Part shown: positions 1 through 9,300 of the stretch, piece by piece
Layout: each line of letters begins with the position of its first letter
Numbering within the stretch: position 1 is the first letter of the stretch
From: Armatimonadota bacterium
GTDB lineage: Bacteria; Armatimonadota; Chthonomonadetes; Chthonomonadales; Chthonomonadaceae
DNA length: 35,012 bases
Assembly (NCBI GenBank): GCA_028871815.1
Contig: JAGWMJ010000019.1
Location: forward strand, 1 to 35,012
Direction: 5' to 3'
Position numbers and translations under genes: made by a program
The notes under the pieces: model-generated
Seen by the model: the letters and a program-made list of their open reading frames with translations, nothing else
Told to the model about the DNA's origin: nothing
Database searches by the model: none

Positions 1-501
1 GCAGCCACCCTGGTCGGCTCGGGATGCGGCGGCGGAGCCGGCCTGGCCACAGTCACTCGCACGTCACGTCCCCGGACGGTCGACGGCATCACGTTCAGCC
101 AGGTCGTCACTAGAACTACGAACTCTGGGACCAGTTGGCTGTCGATAACATTCACGGTGGCCAACGGCACAAAAGGCAGCGTGAGTTGGAACCGGGGTCC
201 GTTTTTCATAGGGACGGCCACCCGCGCAGACGGACGGGTCACACCGATCCCTGTGCAGGGTGGGTGGGGGACCTCTGGCCAAGATATGCCCGCAGTTGAT
301 GTCGGGCCCGGAACTTCGCAGAGCTTCACCGAAACCAGTCCGGACCTCGCAGCCGGGATGTACACGGTGGTCACGTACCCAAGGATGGCTTTGTACGGAA
401 CGGCCTTTAGCCCCACGAATGGCACGGGTGGCCCTGCCTCTATGCCGGGCGACCCCGCCACGACGGAAAATGCTAACCCGGTGAAGATCTGGGTACCGTA
501 G
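1..501 (+). CDS. Partial lipoprotein-like secreted protein, beta-sandwich type (5' end outside window)
   Basis: The reading frame is open from base 1 to a TAG at 499-501, so the gene starts upstream of the window. The visible N-terminal part includes VGSGCGGG, which resembles the end of a lipoprotein signal peptide although the lipobox is not canonical. The rest (about 150 residues) is rich in Gly, Thr, Ser and Pro. It has alternating hydrophobic strands and the phrase DVGPGTSQSFTE followed by LAAGMYTV. That pattern resembles small Ig-like or BsuPI-like beta-sandwich domains that bind or inhibit proteins. An internal ATG-like start near 157 would remove the signal region, so I prefer the long open frame. 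The function is unknown; the family resemblance is an impression only. Confidence 0.5.
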   Translation, partial: AATLVGSGCGGGAGLATVTRTSRPRTVDGITFSQVVTRTTNSGTSWLSITFTVANGTKGSVSWNRGPFFIGTATRADGRVTPIPVQGGWGTSGQDMPAVDVGPGTSQSFTETSPDLAAGMYTVVTYPRMALYGTAFSPTNGTGGPASMPGDPATTENANPVKIWVP

Positions 502-1016
502 AGGCTGGGTATAGCGATTCCGACATTGGGATCCGTGTTGCGCAGCTGGTCGCAGTCATCAGAGAAAGGGCGGTTGCGCAGTACATGACCTAGCAACCAC
601 ACAGGACGCCGGCGTGTCTCAGAGGTGCCGACAACTGAACTCGACGCGAGATTCGGAGCGCATTTTCACGCGAGGCGTATACAGCCGCAACACAAACAGC
701 GCAATCTAGCGCCAGATGGACTGGACAGGCGCCAACACCGGACCCTAACCCACGATATTTCGACCGCTAGACGGCACCTGAAACTGGCTGCGGGAGCCCG
801 TCCGAGAAAACGGCGACCAGGAACGCACGTGTCGCGACAGCCGACAGCGTAGCTGGAGGATTATGGGCAACGCGGCGGATTGACACGCAGAGGGGCTGGT
901 GGTACACTCGCGCGGAATGGCGGATTGCGCCTGGCTGCCCAGCCTAAATCGCGGTGATGCGCCCTGTTTCGGCGATTGGCGCCGGAATATCTGTAGGCCG
1001 CGAGGGAGACACCAGC
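502..1016. other. Intergenic stretch upstream of dxs
   Basis: About 515 bases with no frame that reads like a protein on either strand. No tRNA or clear terminator is seen. Short frames here have random composition rich in Arg, Pro and His. The last 20 bases carry the dxs ribosome binding site GAGGGAGA (about 1001-1008). I could not identify a convincing promoter. Confidence 0.5.
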
Positions 1017-2984
1017 ATGTACCCATTGCTCAACGGGATCGACCTACCACAAGGCCTGAAGACTCTCAGCCAAACTGAATTGGTACAGGTCGCGGCGGAA
1101 CTGAGGCAGGCGATTGAAGACAACCTGAGCAAGACCGGCGGTCACTTCGCCTCGGACCTCGGCGCGGTCGACATGATTCTGGCGCTGCACACGGTCTACT
1201 CCTCGCCGGCAGACAAGATCATCTTTGATACCGGGCACCAGGCTTATGCGCACAAGATGCTCACGGGCCGGCTGGATCGATTCGAAACCCTGCGCCAATA
1301 CGGCGGCTTGAGCGGCTTTTTACGCCGTGAGGAGAATGTTCACGATCAGTTTGGCGCCGGCCACGCAGGTACCAGCATCTCGGCAGCATTCGGATTTGCC
1401 GTGGCGCGCGATTTAGCCGGGCGCTCGGCCGATGAGAGCGTCATTGCGGTGATCGGTGATGCCGCGATGACCGCCGGACTTGCGCTCGAAGGCCTCCACA
1501 ACGCCGGCCACAGTGGGCGCAACTTTACGGTGGTGCTGAACGACAACGAGATGAGCATCGCCGAGAGCGTGGGCGCACTGGCCAAGTATCTGGCGAAACT
1601 TCGGGTGTCATCGCTGTACCAGAGCGTGGAAGCCCAGACGAAGTCGGTTTTGAAGCGGGTACCGGGTACGCCCGGCCGCGCTCTGGAGCGCGCCGCCAGT
1701 ACCATGCTGAAGCACAACCTCACCAACTTCGTGTCGCCCGAGCAGTCTGGAACTCTGTTTGAGGCGCTGGGGTTTGAGTACATCGGGCCGCTGGATGGTC
1801 ACGACATCGCGCTCATGGTGGATGTGTTCGCCCATGTACGTCAGATTCACCGCCCGGTGTTCGTACATCTGCTCACGGTGAAGGGTAAAGGCAACGAGCA
1901 GGCCGAGGCCAACGCTCGCAAATGGCACGCGGTTACGCCGCCCATGTTCAAGGACGTGGCGGAAGGCACCGCCAGCGGAAGTAAATCCAGCGGCAGTACA
2001 TGGACCGGCGTCTTCAGCGAGACGCTGAACGAGATGGCGGCGGAGGATGAAAGCATCACGGCTATTACGGCGGCAATGCCGGATGGCACCGGACTGACAA
2101 AGTTCAAGGAGATGTTCCCGGACCGCTATTTCGACACTGCGATCGCCGAGCAGCATGCAGTCTGCTTCGCCGCCGGCCTGGCGGCAGAGGGCGTCAAGCC
2201 GTTCACAGCAATCTACAGCACATTCCTGCAGCGCGCCTACGATATCATCCTGCACGACGTGGCGATCCAGAACCTGCCGGTGATCTTCTGCCTGGACCGG
2301 GCGGGTCTGGTAGGCGACGACGGGCCAACGCATCATGGCGTTTTCGATATCGCTTACCTGCGTTCCATACCCGGTGTGGCGATGCTGGCCCCAAAGGACG
2401 GCGAAGAGTTCAGGGCAATGCTGAGGTACATGGCCCGCGAGCATGTTACGGGCGCCAACAGATCGGCAATCGCCATCCGGTATCCTCGCGGCAACGCACC
2501 GAGCATCCAGTGGCCTCGCCCGTCACCGGCGATTGAGCTTGGCAAGGCAGAGGTATTGATGGAGGGGCACGACGTAGCCATTCTGGCCTATGGCAACATG
2601 GTGGCGCCGGCATTCACGGCGGCGCAGCAGCTGGCTTCCGAAGGTGTCTCACCACATCTGGTCAATCTCCGGTGGGCGAAGCCGCTTGACGCCGACGTCA
2701 TCATCAAGGCCGTGCGCCAGACAAATGCGCTGATCCTCATTGAGGAGGGCGTCGTACGCGGCGGCGTGGGTTCCGCGGTTCTGGAATTGCTCGCCGAACG
2801 CGGAGTTCCCATCGGGCCGACACGGCTGTTCGGAATACCGGACAAGTTTGTAGAGCATGGCGCCATCCCGATTTTGCACCGGCTCTGCATGCTTACGGCC
2901 GATGACTTTGCCGCCGCGGCGCGCGATATGCTTCAGCTCAAACAGCCGGAACCGGCGCGCCTGAGTGAGTCCACGGCGCAGTAA
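1017..2984 (+). CDS. dxs: 1-deoxy-D-xylulose-5-phosphate synthase
   Basis: A thiamine-diphosphate enzyme of the cytosol that condenses pyruvate and glyceraldehyde-3-phosphate to DXP, the first step of the MEP isoprenoid pathway; DXP also feeds thiamine and pyridoxal synthesis. The 655-residue protein has the DXS order. The N-terminal TPP domain shows GGHFASDLGAVD, FDTGHQAYAHKMLTGR and NDNEMSI. The transketolase pyrimidine domain shows AEQHAVCFAAGLA and the DXS signature DRAGLVGDDGPTHHG. A C-terminal transketolase domain begins near residue 510. The start is the ATG at 1017, 8 bases after GAGGGAGA; the longer frame from 954 has no site and lacks family similarity. The usual GDG of the TPP motif reads GDA (VIGDAAMTAG). 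The gene stands alone on this strand, 98 bases before the thioredoxin-like gene. Confidence 0.95.
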   Translation: MYPLLNGIDLPQGLKTLSQTELVQVAAELRQAIEDNLSKTGGHFASDLGAVDMILALHTVYSSPADKIIFDTGHQAYAHKMLTGRLDRFETLRQYGGLSGFLRREENVHDQFGAGHAGTSISAAFGFAVARDLAGRSADESVIAVIGDAAMTAGLALEGLHNAGHSGRNFTVVLNDNEMSIAESVGALAKYLAKLRVSSLYQSVEAQTKSVLKRVPGTPGRALERAASTMLKHNLTNFVSPEQSGTLFEALGFEYIGPLDGHDIALMVDVFAHVRQIHRPVFVHLLTVKGKGNEQAEANARKWHAVTPPMFKDVAEGTASGSKSSGSTWTGVFSETLNEMAAEDESITAITAAMPDGTGLTKFKEMFPDRYFDTAIAEQHAVCFAAGLAAEGVKPFTAIYSTFLQRAYDIILHDVAIQNLPVIFCLDRAGLVGDDGPTHHGVFDIAYLRSIPGVAMLAPKDGEEFRAMLRYMAREHVTGANRSAIAIRYPRGNAPSIQWPRPSPAIELGKAEVLMEGHDVAILAYGNMVAPAFTAAQQLASEGVSPHLVNLRWAKPLDADVIIKAVRQTNALILIEEGVVRGGVGSAVLELLAERGVPIGPTRLFGIPDKFVEHGAIPILHRLCMLTADDFAAAARDMLQLKQPEPARLSESTAQ

Positions 2985-3082
2985 TCACAGCGGGGGCTGA
3001 GAGTTGTGGTAAACCATCGCCGCACCTGCTTCGTATCGTAAGAAGCTAGCACTCGTTCGTTTCGTGTCAAGGAGCTGAAGAC

Positions 3083-3928
3083 GTGCGTAATCCAAATCTG
3101 TTCGCTATCGCGGGAGCTTCGCTCGCCGCATTCGCCGCGGCGCCGGCATCCGCTGCCAACTCCATACCGTGGAGCTCTTCGTGGGACGTGGCGATCGCCG
3201 CTGCGCGGAAATCTCACAAGCTGGTGATGATCGACTTCTACACCGACTGGTGTGTCTGGTGCAAGAAGCTGGACAAAGATACCTACCCCGATCCATCCGT
3301 GGTAAAAGCGGCTTCGCAGTTTGTACCGCTGAAGCTGAACGCCGAAAAGGATGGCAAGGAACAGGCGCAGACCTACCACGTTACCGGTTACCCAACAATC
3401 GTATTCGTGGATGCCGATGGCAAGATGGCGGGTGAGCTGGTGGGCTACGAACCGGCCGCCCAGTTTGCGAAGGACATTACGGGCATTGCCACGGCAGAGC
3501 GGCAATTGCCAGGCATGCTGAAGCAGATGCGAGATCACCCGGAGGACGCCAACACCGCCGCGCGCCTGGCCGCAATTTACGCCAAGCGCAGCGACACGGA
3601 GACCGCGACACACTACCTGAGCGTTGCCGAAACGGGCCACGCCAGGGGTTTGGGCACAGCCGATAACGCCGTGGGTGACAGCTTCCAGAACGCCGGCCAC
3701 TATAACAAGGCGCTTGGCTACTTTCAGCAGGCCGAAGTCTCAGGGAAAAGTGGCTATACCAGGGCCTATGCCCACCTGAGCGCCGGTGTGTGTCTGCTCA
3801 ACCTGAAGCGCGTTTCAGAGGCAAAAGCCGAACTACAGAGCGTGCCCAAGCTGAAGGGAGTTCCGGCCGACCTCGCGAAGATGGCCCAGAATATGCTGAC
3901 GGCCCTCGCCAAGACGCCGCCAAAGTAG
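3083..3928 (+). CDS. Secreted thioredoxin-fold protein with TPR-like C-terminus
   Basis: A 281-residue protein with a Sec signal peptide (hydrophobic stretch to about residue 24, cleavage near ASA-AN). A thioredoxin-like domain follows at about residues 35-135 with the redox motif WCVWCKKLD and the cis-proline region TGYPTIVFVD. This resembles the thioredoxin_7/DsbD-gamma type of thiol-disulfide proteins that act in the periplasm or on the outer face of the membrane. Residues 140-280 are helical, with TPR-like repeats (AARLAAIYAKRSD, ALGYFQQAE, AYAHLSAGVCLLNL) likely to bind a partner. The start is a GTG preceded by AAGGAG (3069-3074). A double hairpin lies just downstream. Whether it reduces or oxidises substrates cannot be read from sequence. 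Confidence 0.85.
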   Translation: MRNPNLFAIAGASLAAFAAAPASAANSIPWSSSWDVAIAAARKSHKLVMIDFYTDWCVWCKKLDKDTYPDPSVVKAASQFVPLKLNAEKDGKEQAQTYHVTGYPTIVFVDADGKMAGELVGYEPAAQFAKDITGIATAERQLPGMLKQMRDHPEDANTAARLAAIYAKRSDTETATHYLSVAETGHARGLGTADNAVGDSFQNAGHYNKALGYFQQAEVSGKSGYTRAYAHLSAGVCLLNLKRVSEAKAELQSVPKLKGVPADLAKMAQNMLTALAKTPPK

Positions 3929-3957
3929 CCGGCTTGCAGATCGCTGGTTGAACCTGC

Positions 3958-4015
3958 GGGGCGCGGCGCAAGCCGCGCCCCGTTTGCTTGCGCGGTTCGG
4001 CTGCGGCCGAACCGC
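3958..4015. terminator. Tandem perfect hairpins between convergent genes
   Basis: Two adjacent perfect 10-bp stems with 4-base loops. The first pairs GGGGCGCGGC (3958-3967) with its complement at 3972-3981 across GCAA, and is followed by GTTTGC. The second pairs GCGGTTCGGC (3992-4001) with 4006-4015 across TGCG. They sit between the plus-strand thioredoxin gene and the minus-strand lipoprotein gene, so a bidirectional terminator is the likely role. There is no real T-run. Confidence 0.7.
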
Positions 4016-4151
4016 TCTCGCTATCGGATTGAGATGACCCAGGCGACGGGCGGCCGCTGGGCCATTCATACTGATTGCCCTCCGCCGGCGGATGGCGCCA
4101 CAGCGGCTTTTCATGCAACCGTCATCGCGACCGCCAAACCAACAACCTGCC

Positions 4152-6395
4152 TTACGGGCATGCCCAGGCAAGTTCCTGACTTGCCATCACGGCCTGATCT
4201 TCCGGGACGTTGTACGCGGCGCGCCGCTGGCCGTTCGGCCAGTTGATGCGTATTGCGTTGATGTTGGTGTTGGCGCCTAGGCCAACTTGCGTGGCAGGCC
4301 CGGTAATCATCGTCCGTATGTCCAACGGCCCCGCACGAACCTCGATCTCTCCATCCTTACCGAAGGAGTTGACGCGACTGCCGGCGCCGTTCTGCCTGGT
4401 CACTCTGGCTGAGCGGGTGCGGATACATACCCAGTGGTTTTGTGGACTGGCCGTAAAGGCTGCCACGGCGGCCGTGCCGTCCGCGCCGTAGCCGACCAGC
4501 CTTACAACGCCATCGCCGGAGGGCGGCGCCGGGGCGGCAGAGCCAAGTGCGACCGCGCTGTGCAGGAACGTAACGTGGCTGCCACAGCCATCCAGCGCCA
4601 CGGTGGTTTCATGCCGGCCGGAGACAATGATATCTGCCACGCCGTTGTTGTCTATATCGACCACGCTGAGCACAGCGCCCTTGTCCGGAGCCGTCAGGAC
4701 GATCGGCTGGTCCACCATCCCATAGCCCTGCACCATGGAGTAGAACCGGATTGCACCTTCCTTCGTGAGAGCGACCACAGCCTGCGGCACGCCGAACCCA
4801 CCCGGCCGTGCCGCGATAGCGACCACGTCGCCGCGCTGGGCCGGCACGGGCCAAAGCAGGAATGTTCCGTCGTGCATGTTCCGATAAAACCGGAGGTTGC
4901 CGGCGGCATCCAGAAGAGCCACGGCGCCGGCGCCTTCACCATCAAGATCCACTACCGCCAACTGGCGAACGTTTTTCGCGCCGGAGAACGGTTGGCTGGC
5001 ACGGAAGGCGCCACCGCCAAGGTTGCGAAGCAGTACCGGCGCCCCGTCGACCGGCGCTAACAGAAGGTCCATATCTCCGCTGCCGGTGGCGCCAAGCGGC
5101 CAAACACCGGCCAGAGGCTGGTTCACGATGGACGCGGAAACACCCCGTATCGCTGCCGCAGCGCCGAAGAGACCGGGCTTTGCTTGCGGATAGATGCGCA
5201 GGCCACCGGCGCCGGCGCAGACCAACGCCGGACGGAATGTGTAGAACAGATCGGCGGCGGCAATGCCGTATCGCGTTGGCGGTGTGTGCGTGGCCCCGCC
5301 AGGGAACTTCAATGTGAAGCGAGGCTGATCCGCTTCCAGGATCGTCACGCGCGATCCGTCTGCCGTGACCAGCGCCGGCGGGGCCTCCGGCGCAGCGTAT
5401 ACGCCGGCCCCTCGGAACTGCCGGGCCGTAACCGTTGAGACCTGCGGCTGGAGCGAAAACATGCCCAGGAACGGCGCGCGTGTTGCTCCCGGCAGTGGCC
5501 GTATTGTTACCGTCATGTTGGGATTTGGCGGGGCTGTAACGGCCTGCGGCACGGGAACGGCAACCGGCTGCATGATCGGCTGCATGTTGTGCAGATCTGG
5601 GGGGCCCGCGATGGCTGCCTCGTCGGCACGGTAGGCCGGCAGCGGCCTCAGGAGGTTTCGCAGCACCACCGCCTGCGCGGCGAGTTGAAACGGCGCCGCA
5701 GCCGGTCCAAGCTTGCGCAGCTCAGCAAGTTCCGCGCGCACGTCGGCCTGCGGCGCAGGGAGCAGCGCCCCCAGCGTCTTCATCGCTTGCCCAAACAACG
5801 CGGCGCTGTGAGCTTCTGTGGCAGCCACGAGCATTTCGGCGGAGATGAAGAGATTATCCGGCCGCGTCCGCGCTATCACGGTCAGATAGAGCGATATCTC
5901 CACGGCGTTCTGCTGTGGCGACTCCACCTGGAGTTCACGGACGTACTGCCATCGGATATGCGCGTTAGATTGCGGTGAGGAGGCCGCGGCGTAGAGCCAT
6001 TTGCGCGCCAGCGCCGGACGGTTAAGTAGATCGACACCATACAACGCACCATAGAGCGCGTCGATCCGGCCGTCACCGGGCGCCAGGCGGGCGGCTCGTT
6101 TCAGGTCCGCCAGCGCCGGCCCGGTTGCGCCATCCATCTTCATTTCAACCACCGCCAGGTCGGCCCATGCGGCAGGCTCATCGGGCGCCAGGCGAGTCGC
6201 TAATCTCAGATTATGGAGCGCGATGTCGTTGGCATCCACCGTGGCGCCGGTCTCCAAAGCGGTGACGCCGGCGTAAAAGGCGCCGAGAAACGCCGTATAT
6301 CGGGCACTGCCGGGCTTCGGAATATCCGCGCGACCGCAGCCCGCGCAGAGCATGACCAGGGCGAGAACTGGGGCAGCGGCGAATCTCCGGATCAA
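4152..6395 (-). CDS. Lipoprotein with TPR-like N-terminus, FG-GAP repeats and ASPIC/UnbV-like C-terminus
   Basis: A 747-residue exported protein. The signal peptide ends in the lipobox LCAGC, so it is probably a lipidated surface or periplasmic protein. Residues 30-250 are helical with TPR-like features (LRLATRLAPDEPAAWADLAVVE, with further repeats). A Pro-rich linker carrying repeated MQP and VPVPQ follows. Residues 380-640 hold FG-GAP/VCBS-type beta-propeller blades, for example LAVVDLDGEGAGAVALLD and LSVVDIDNNGVADIIVSG. The last 80 residues resemble an ASPIC/UnbV domain (GLGANTNINAIRINWPNGQ). Such proteins usually mediate surface or carbohydrate contacts. It lies 3 bases downstream of the GH18-NodB-GT2 gene on the same strand, so both are probably co-transcribed and it may assist the same glycan. 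No enzyme signature was seen. Confidence 0.8.
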   Translation of the reverse strand: MIRRFAAAPVLALVMLCAGCGRADIPKPGSARYTAFLGAFYAGVTALETGATVDANDIALHNLRLATRLAPDEPAAWADLAVVEMKMDGATGPALADLKRAARLAPGDGRIDALYGALYGVDLLNRPALARKWLYAAASSPQSNAHIRWQYVRELQVESPQQNAVEISLYLTVIARTRPDNLFISAEMLVAATEAHSAALFGQAMKTLGALLPAPQADVRAELAELRKLGPAAAPFQLAAQAVVLRNLLRPLPAYRADEAAIAGPPDLHNMQPIMQPVAVPVPQAVTAPPNPNMTVTIRPLPGATRAPFLGMFSLQPQVSTVTARQFRGAGVYAAPEAPPALVTADGSRVTILEADQPRFTLKFPGGATHTPPTRYGIAAADLFYTFRPALVCAGAGGLRIYPQAKPGLFGAAAAIRGVSASIVNQPLAGVWPLGATGSGDMDLLLAPVDGAPVLLRNLGGGAFRASQPFSGAKNVRQLAVVDLDGEGAGAVALLDAAGNLRFYRNMHDGTFLLWPVPAQRGDVVAIAARPGGFGVPQAVVALTKEGAIRFYSMVQGYGMVDQPIVLTAPDKGAVLSVVDIDNNGVADIIVSGRHETTVALDGCGSHVTFLHSAVALGSAAPAPPSGDGVVRLVGYGADGTAAVAAFTASPQNHWVCIRTRSARVTRQNGAGSRVNSFGKDGEIEVRAGPLDIRTMITGPATQVGLGANTNINAIRINWPNGQRRAAYNVPEDQAVMASQELAWACP

Positions 6396-6398
6396 TCT

Positions 6399-9300
6399 TC
6401 AGCCCTGCACCCGCGCGTTTCCGGTCCGCTCAAACTTGCCCCACCCCACAGCGCCGCCACGCACTGCGGCAACCAGCGACTTCAGCATCACATAGTACAT
6501 CAACTGCCGGTAGACAAACCGCTGAAAGAACAGCCAGAAAAGCAGTTTGTAGTTGCCGCGGTCCATCCGGATAGCCACAGCGCCGGCCAGGAGTTCCGCC
6601 ATGGCAAACGCCAGGTACATCAGCCCAATCTGGGAGAAATTGCCTTCGAACAGCGACCAGACGACGGTGATATCCATCACGGGCGAAATCGCCGGCAGCA
6701 GAACCTGATAGATCCACAGGCTGGGAAGAACAAACCAGCCGAATGCGCCGTAATCAAACAGGGCATCACGGTGCTTCCAGAGGCACTGGAGCGTTCCAAA
6801 CGCCCATCGAAATCTCTGCCGCGCCAGGTTGTGCAGCGTCTCCGGCGCCTCCGTATATGCAATGGCGTCGTTGTCGTTGACGATGCGGTAGCCTTCCCGC
6901 CGCAGCCTCCAGGTGAGATCGGTATCCTCGGCCAGCGTGTCGGATTCGTACCCGCCGACGCTTGCAACTGCATTACGCCGCAGGGCGCCAACAGCGCCGG
7001 GAACCACCGTGATGCAGTTCAGCAGGTCGTATCCGCGGCGGTCAAAGTTCTGACTGGTGATGTACTCAACCGATTGCCACTTCGTGAGCAGGTTGCCCAC
7101 GTTTCCGACGCGCACGTTGCCGGAGACGGCGCCAACGCGTGGGTCGCTGAAATGCTCCACAAGCTGGCGGATGGTATCCGGCGTGAAGAGGGTATCGGCA
7201 TCCAGCGAAACCACGATCTCGCCGCCGGCATCCTCCAGTCCGCGGTTGAGCGCCGAGGCCTTGCCACCATTCGGTTTTGAAATGACGTGCACGTTCGGGT
7301 TGTTGGCGAAGGCGGCTCTAGCCGTATCGGCGGTGGCGTCGCTGCTGCCGTCATCCACCACGATTACCTCAAGCGCGGGATAGCTGCTGTTCAGGATGGC
7401 GTTCACGGTCCGTACAATCACCGCCTGCTCGTTGTATGCCGCAATCACCACGCTCACGCCCGGCTGGTAGTACGGATCGGCGACGCGAAAACGCTCGCGT
7501 CGCCGCTGGATCAGCGCCAGCGTAACCAGCAGGCCGACGCGCGAGAAGCCCAGGATGATGGAGAGCAGGAAGAGTGTGGTCAGCGTCCGCTGCAGGGAGT
7601 AGACCACCTCAAAAATGTACTGGTCCATGCCGATCAGCAGGATGTCTCGGCCCGATATCTTCGGCATCAGGCGGCTGCGCGGCAACCCACGCAGTTGCTC
7701 GATGCTGATGAAGGTGTAGCCGAGCGAACGCAGCTTGTTGATAATCGTAGGAAGCGCCGCCACAGTGCGGCTCCGGTCGCCGCCGGCATCGTGAAGCAGC
7801 ACAATGCTGCCCACGTCGCGGTTGTCGATGACGCTGTTGATGATCTCCTGTGCGCTGCGCGGTTTGCGCGTATCCACCGCGTTGGTACCGGGCTTCAACT
7901 CAAACAGGCGCCAGTCCTGCGGGTCGTTGGTTTCTCCCACGGTGATGTAACCAAGCTTCGCTGCCAGAATCATCGGCTCGACTTCCGCAGCCGTTTGCGG
8001 TTCCACATCTCCACCGTATGGCGGGCGAAAAAGCGTGGTGCTGTGGCCGGTGATTGCCTGGATGACGCGCTGGGTGGTGTTGAGCTGAAGAACCTGTGCC
8101 TCGCGACTCAGTTCGAACAGGTCCGGATGCGACCACGAGTGGTTTCCGATATCATCGCCCATATCCCACTCGCGCCGTACATCGTCCGGCCAGGCCTCGG
8201 CGTTGCGTCCAACCACGAAGAAGACCGCCGGAACGTGGTACTTCTGCAGGATGTCCAGCACCTCGGGCGTGTAGGTTGGATCGGGACCATCGTCGAACGT
8301 GAGCAGGATGCGCTTGTCGGGGTTGCCCGACCCACCCCCATAGCGCCGCACCACCGAGGCTGAAGGCAGCATCGGCTGGCCAGTGGCCGGATCTTTGGCA
8401 TACGTCTCGTTCGTAATCAGTCCGGTATCGGGCGCCACGATCAACGTGCGGTGGCCATCGGATGGATTGGCGACCGGCTGCAGGAGCTCGCCGTCGCCCT
8501 CGAAGTCGACTTCCGCCTGTCCGCCATACGAGACGGTATTGAGGATGCCGGACTGCACTTCGCTCGTCCAGTTGGCGTTCCAGTTTGCCTTGTTGAGAAA
8601 ACTCCAGATTGTTGGATCCTCGGCGCCCATAAACCAGAGCGCAGCGCCGCGAACGCCGTATGGCTTGGCCGCGAGGAGCTGGTTGTACACGCTGACGGCG
8701 TCCTGCATCCAGACGACGTGGTCGAGTTCGCGCTGGTTGCCGTGCTGATCCACCTCGACATCGGCGTACTGATAGGTGGGATTCAGGCTTCCCGGCGCGA
8801 TATGGATGACGGCATCGGGCTGGCTCTCCTTGGCCGTGATAATGGCGCTCTGAAAGGTTAAATCCTCTGCCGTGGTGGTGCCGCTAATCCAGTCGTATCC
8901 GTGGTTTCCAACACCCATCACGATTTTGCTGGCGGGAACCTGCTGAAGGATCTTGCGCAGGTTCTGCACCGTCCAATCGACGCCGGCCACGGCGCCCGGC
9001 GCCGTACCTCCCGCATGCTCGTCGTAGAGCATCGGGACAATCCAGTTGGTAACGGCAGCCAGCTTCGGCAGGTCATACGCCCCACTGCCCACCTCCACAT
9101 CCTCGGTCACCAGAAGGCCGAGCGGGTGCAGGGCCTGCCAAAGCTGGGTCATAAACAGTGTGAGGCCATTCTTGTCGTCGGTATCCACCTCCTCAAAATC
9201 CACGTTGATCCCCTGCATCTGGTTCTTCAGCAGCCAGGCTTTCAGGTGTGCGATCACCTGCGTGCGGGCCTTCGCGCTGGAGACGATGGAGTGGACGGCC

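Noticed and set aside
1608-2444. Long minus-strand open frame opposite dxs
   Set aside because: It is antisense to well-conserved dxs motifs and its translation has random, Arg/His-rich composition.
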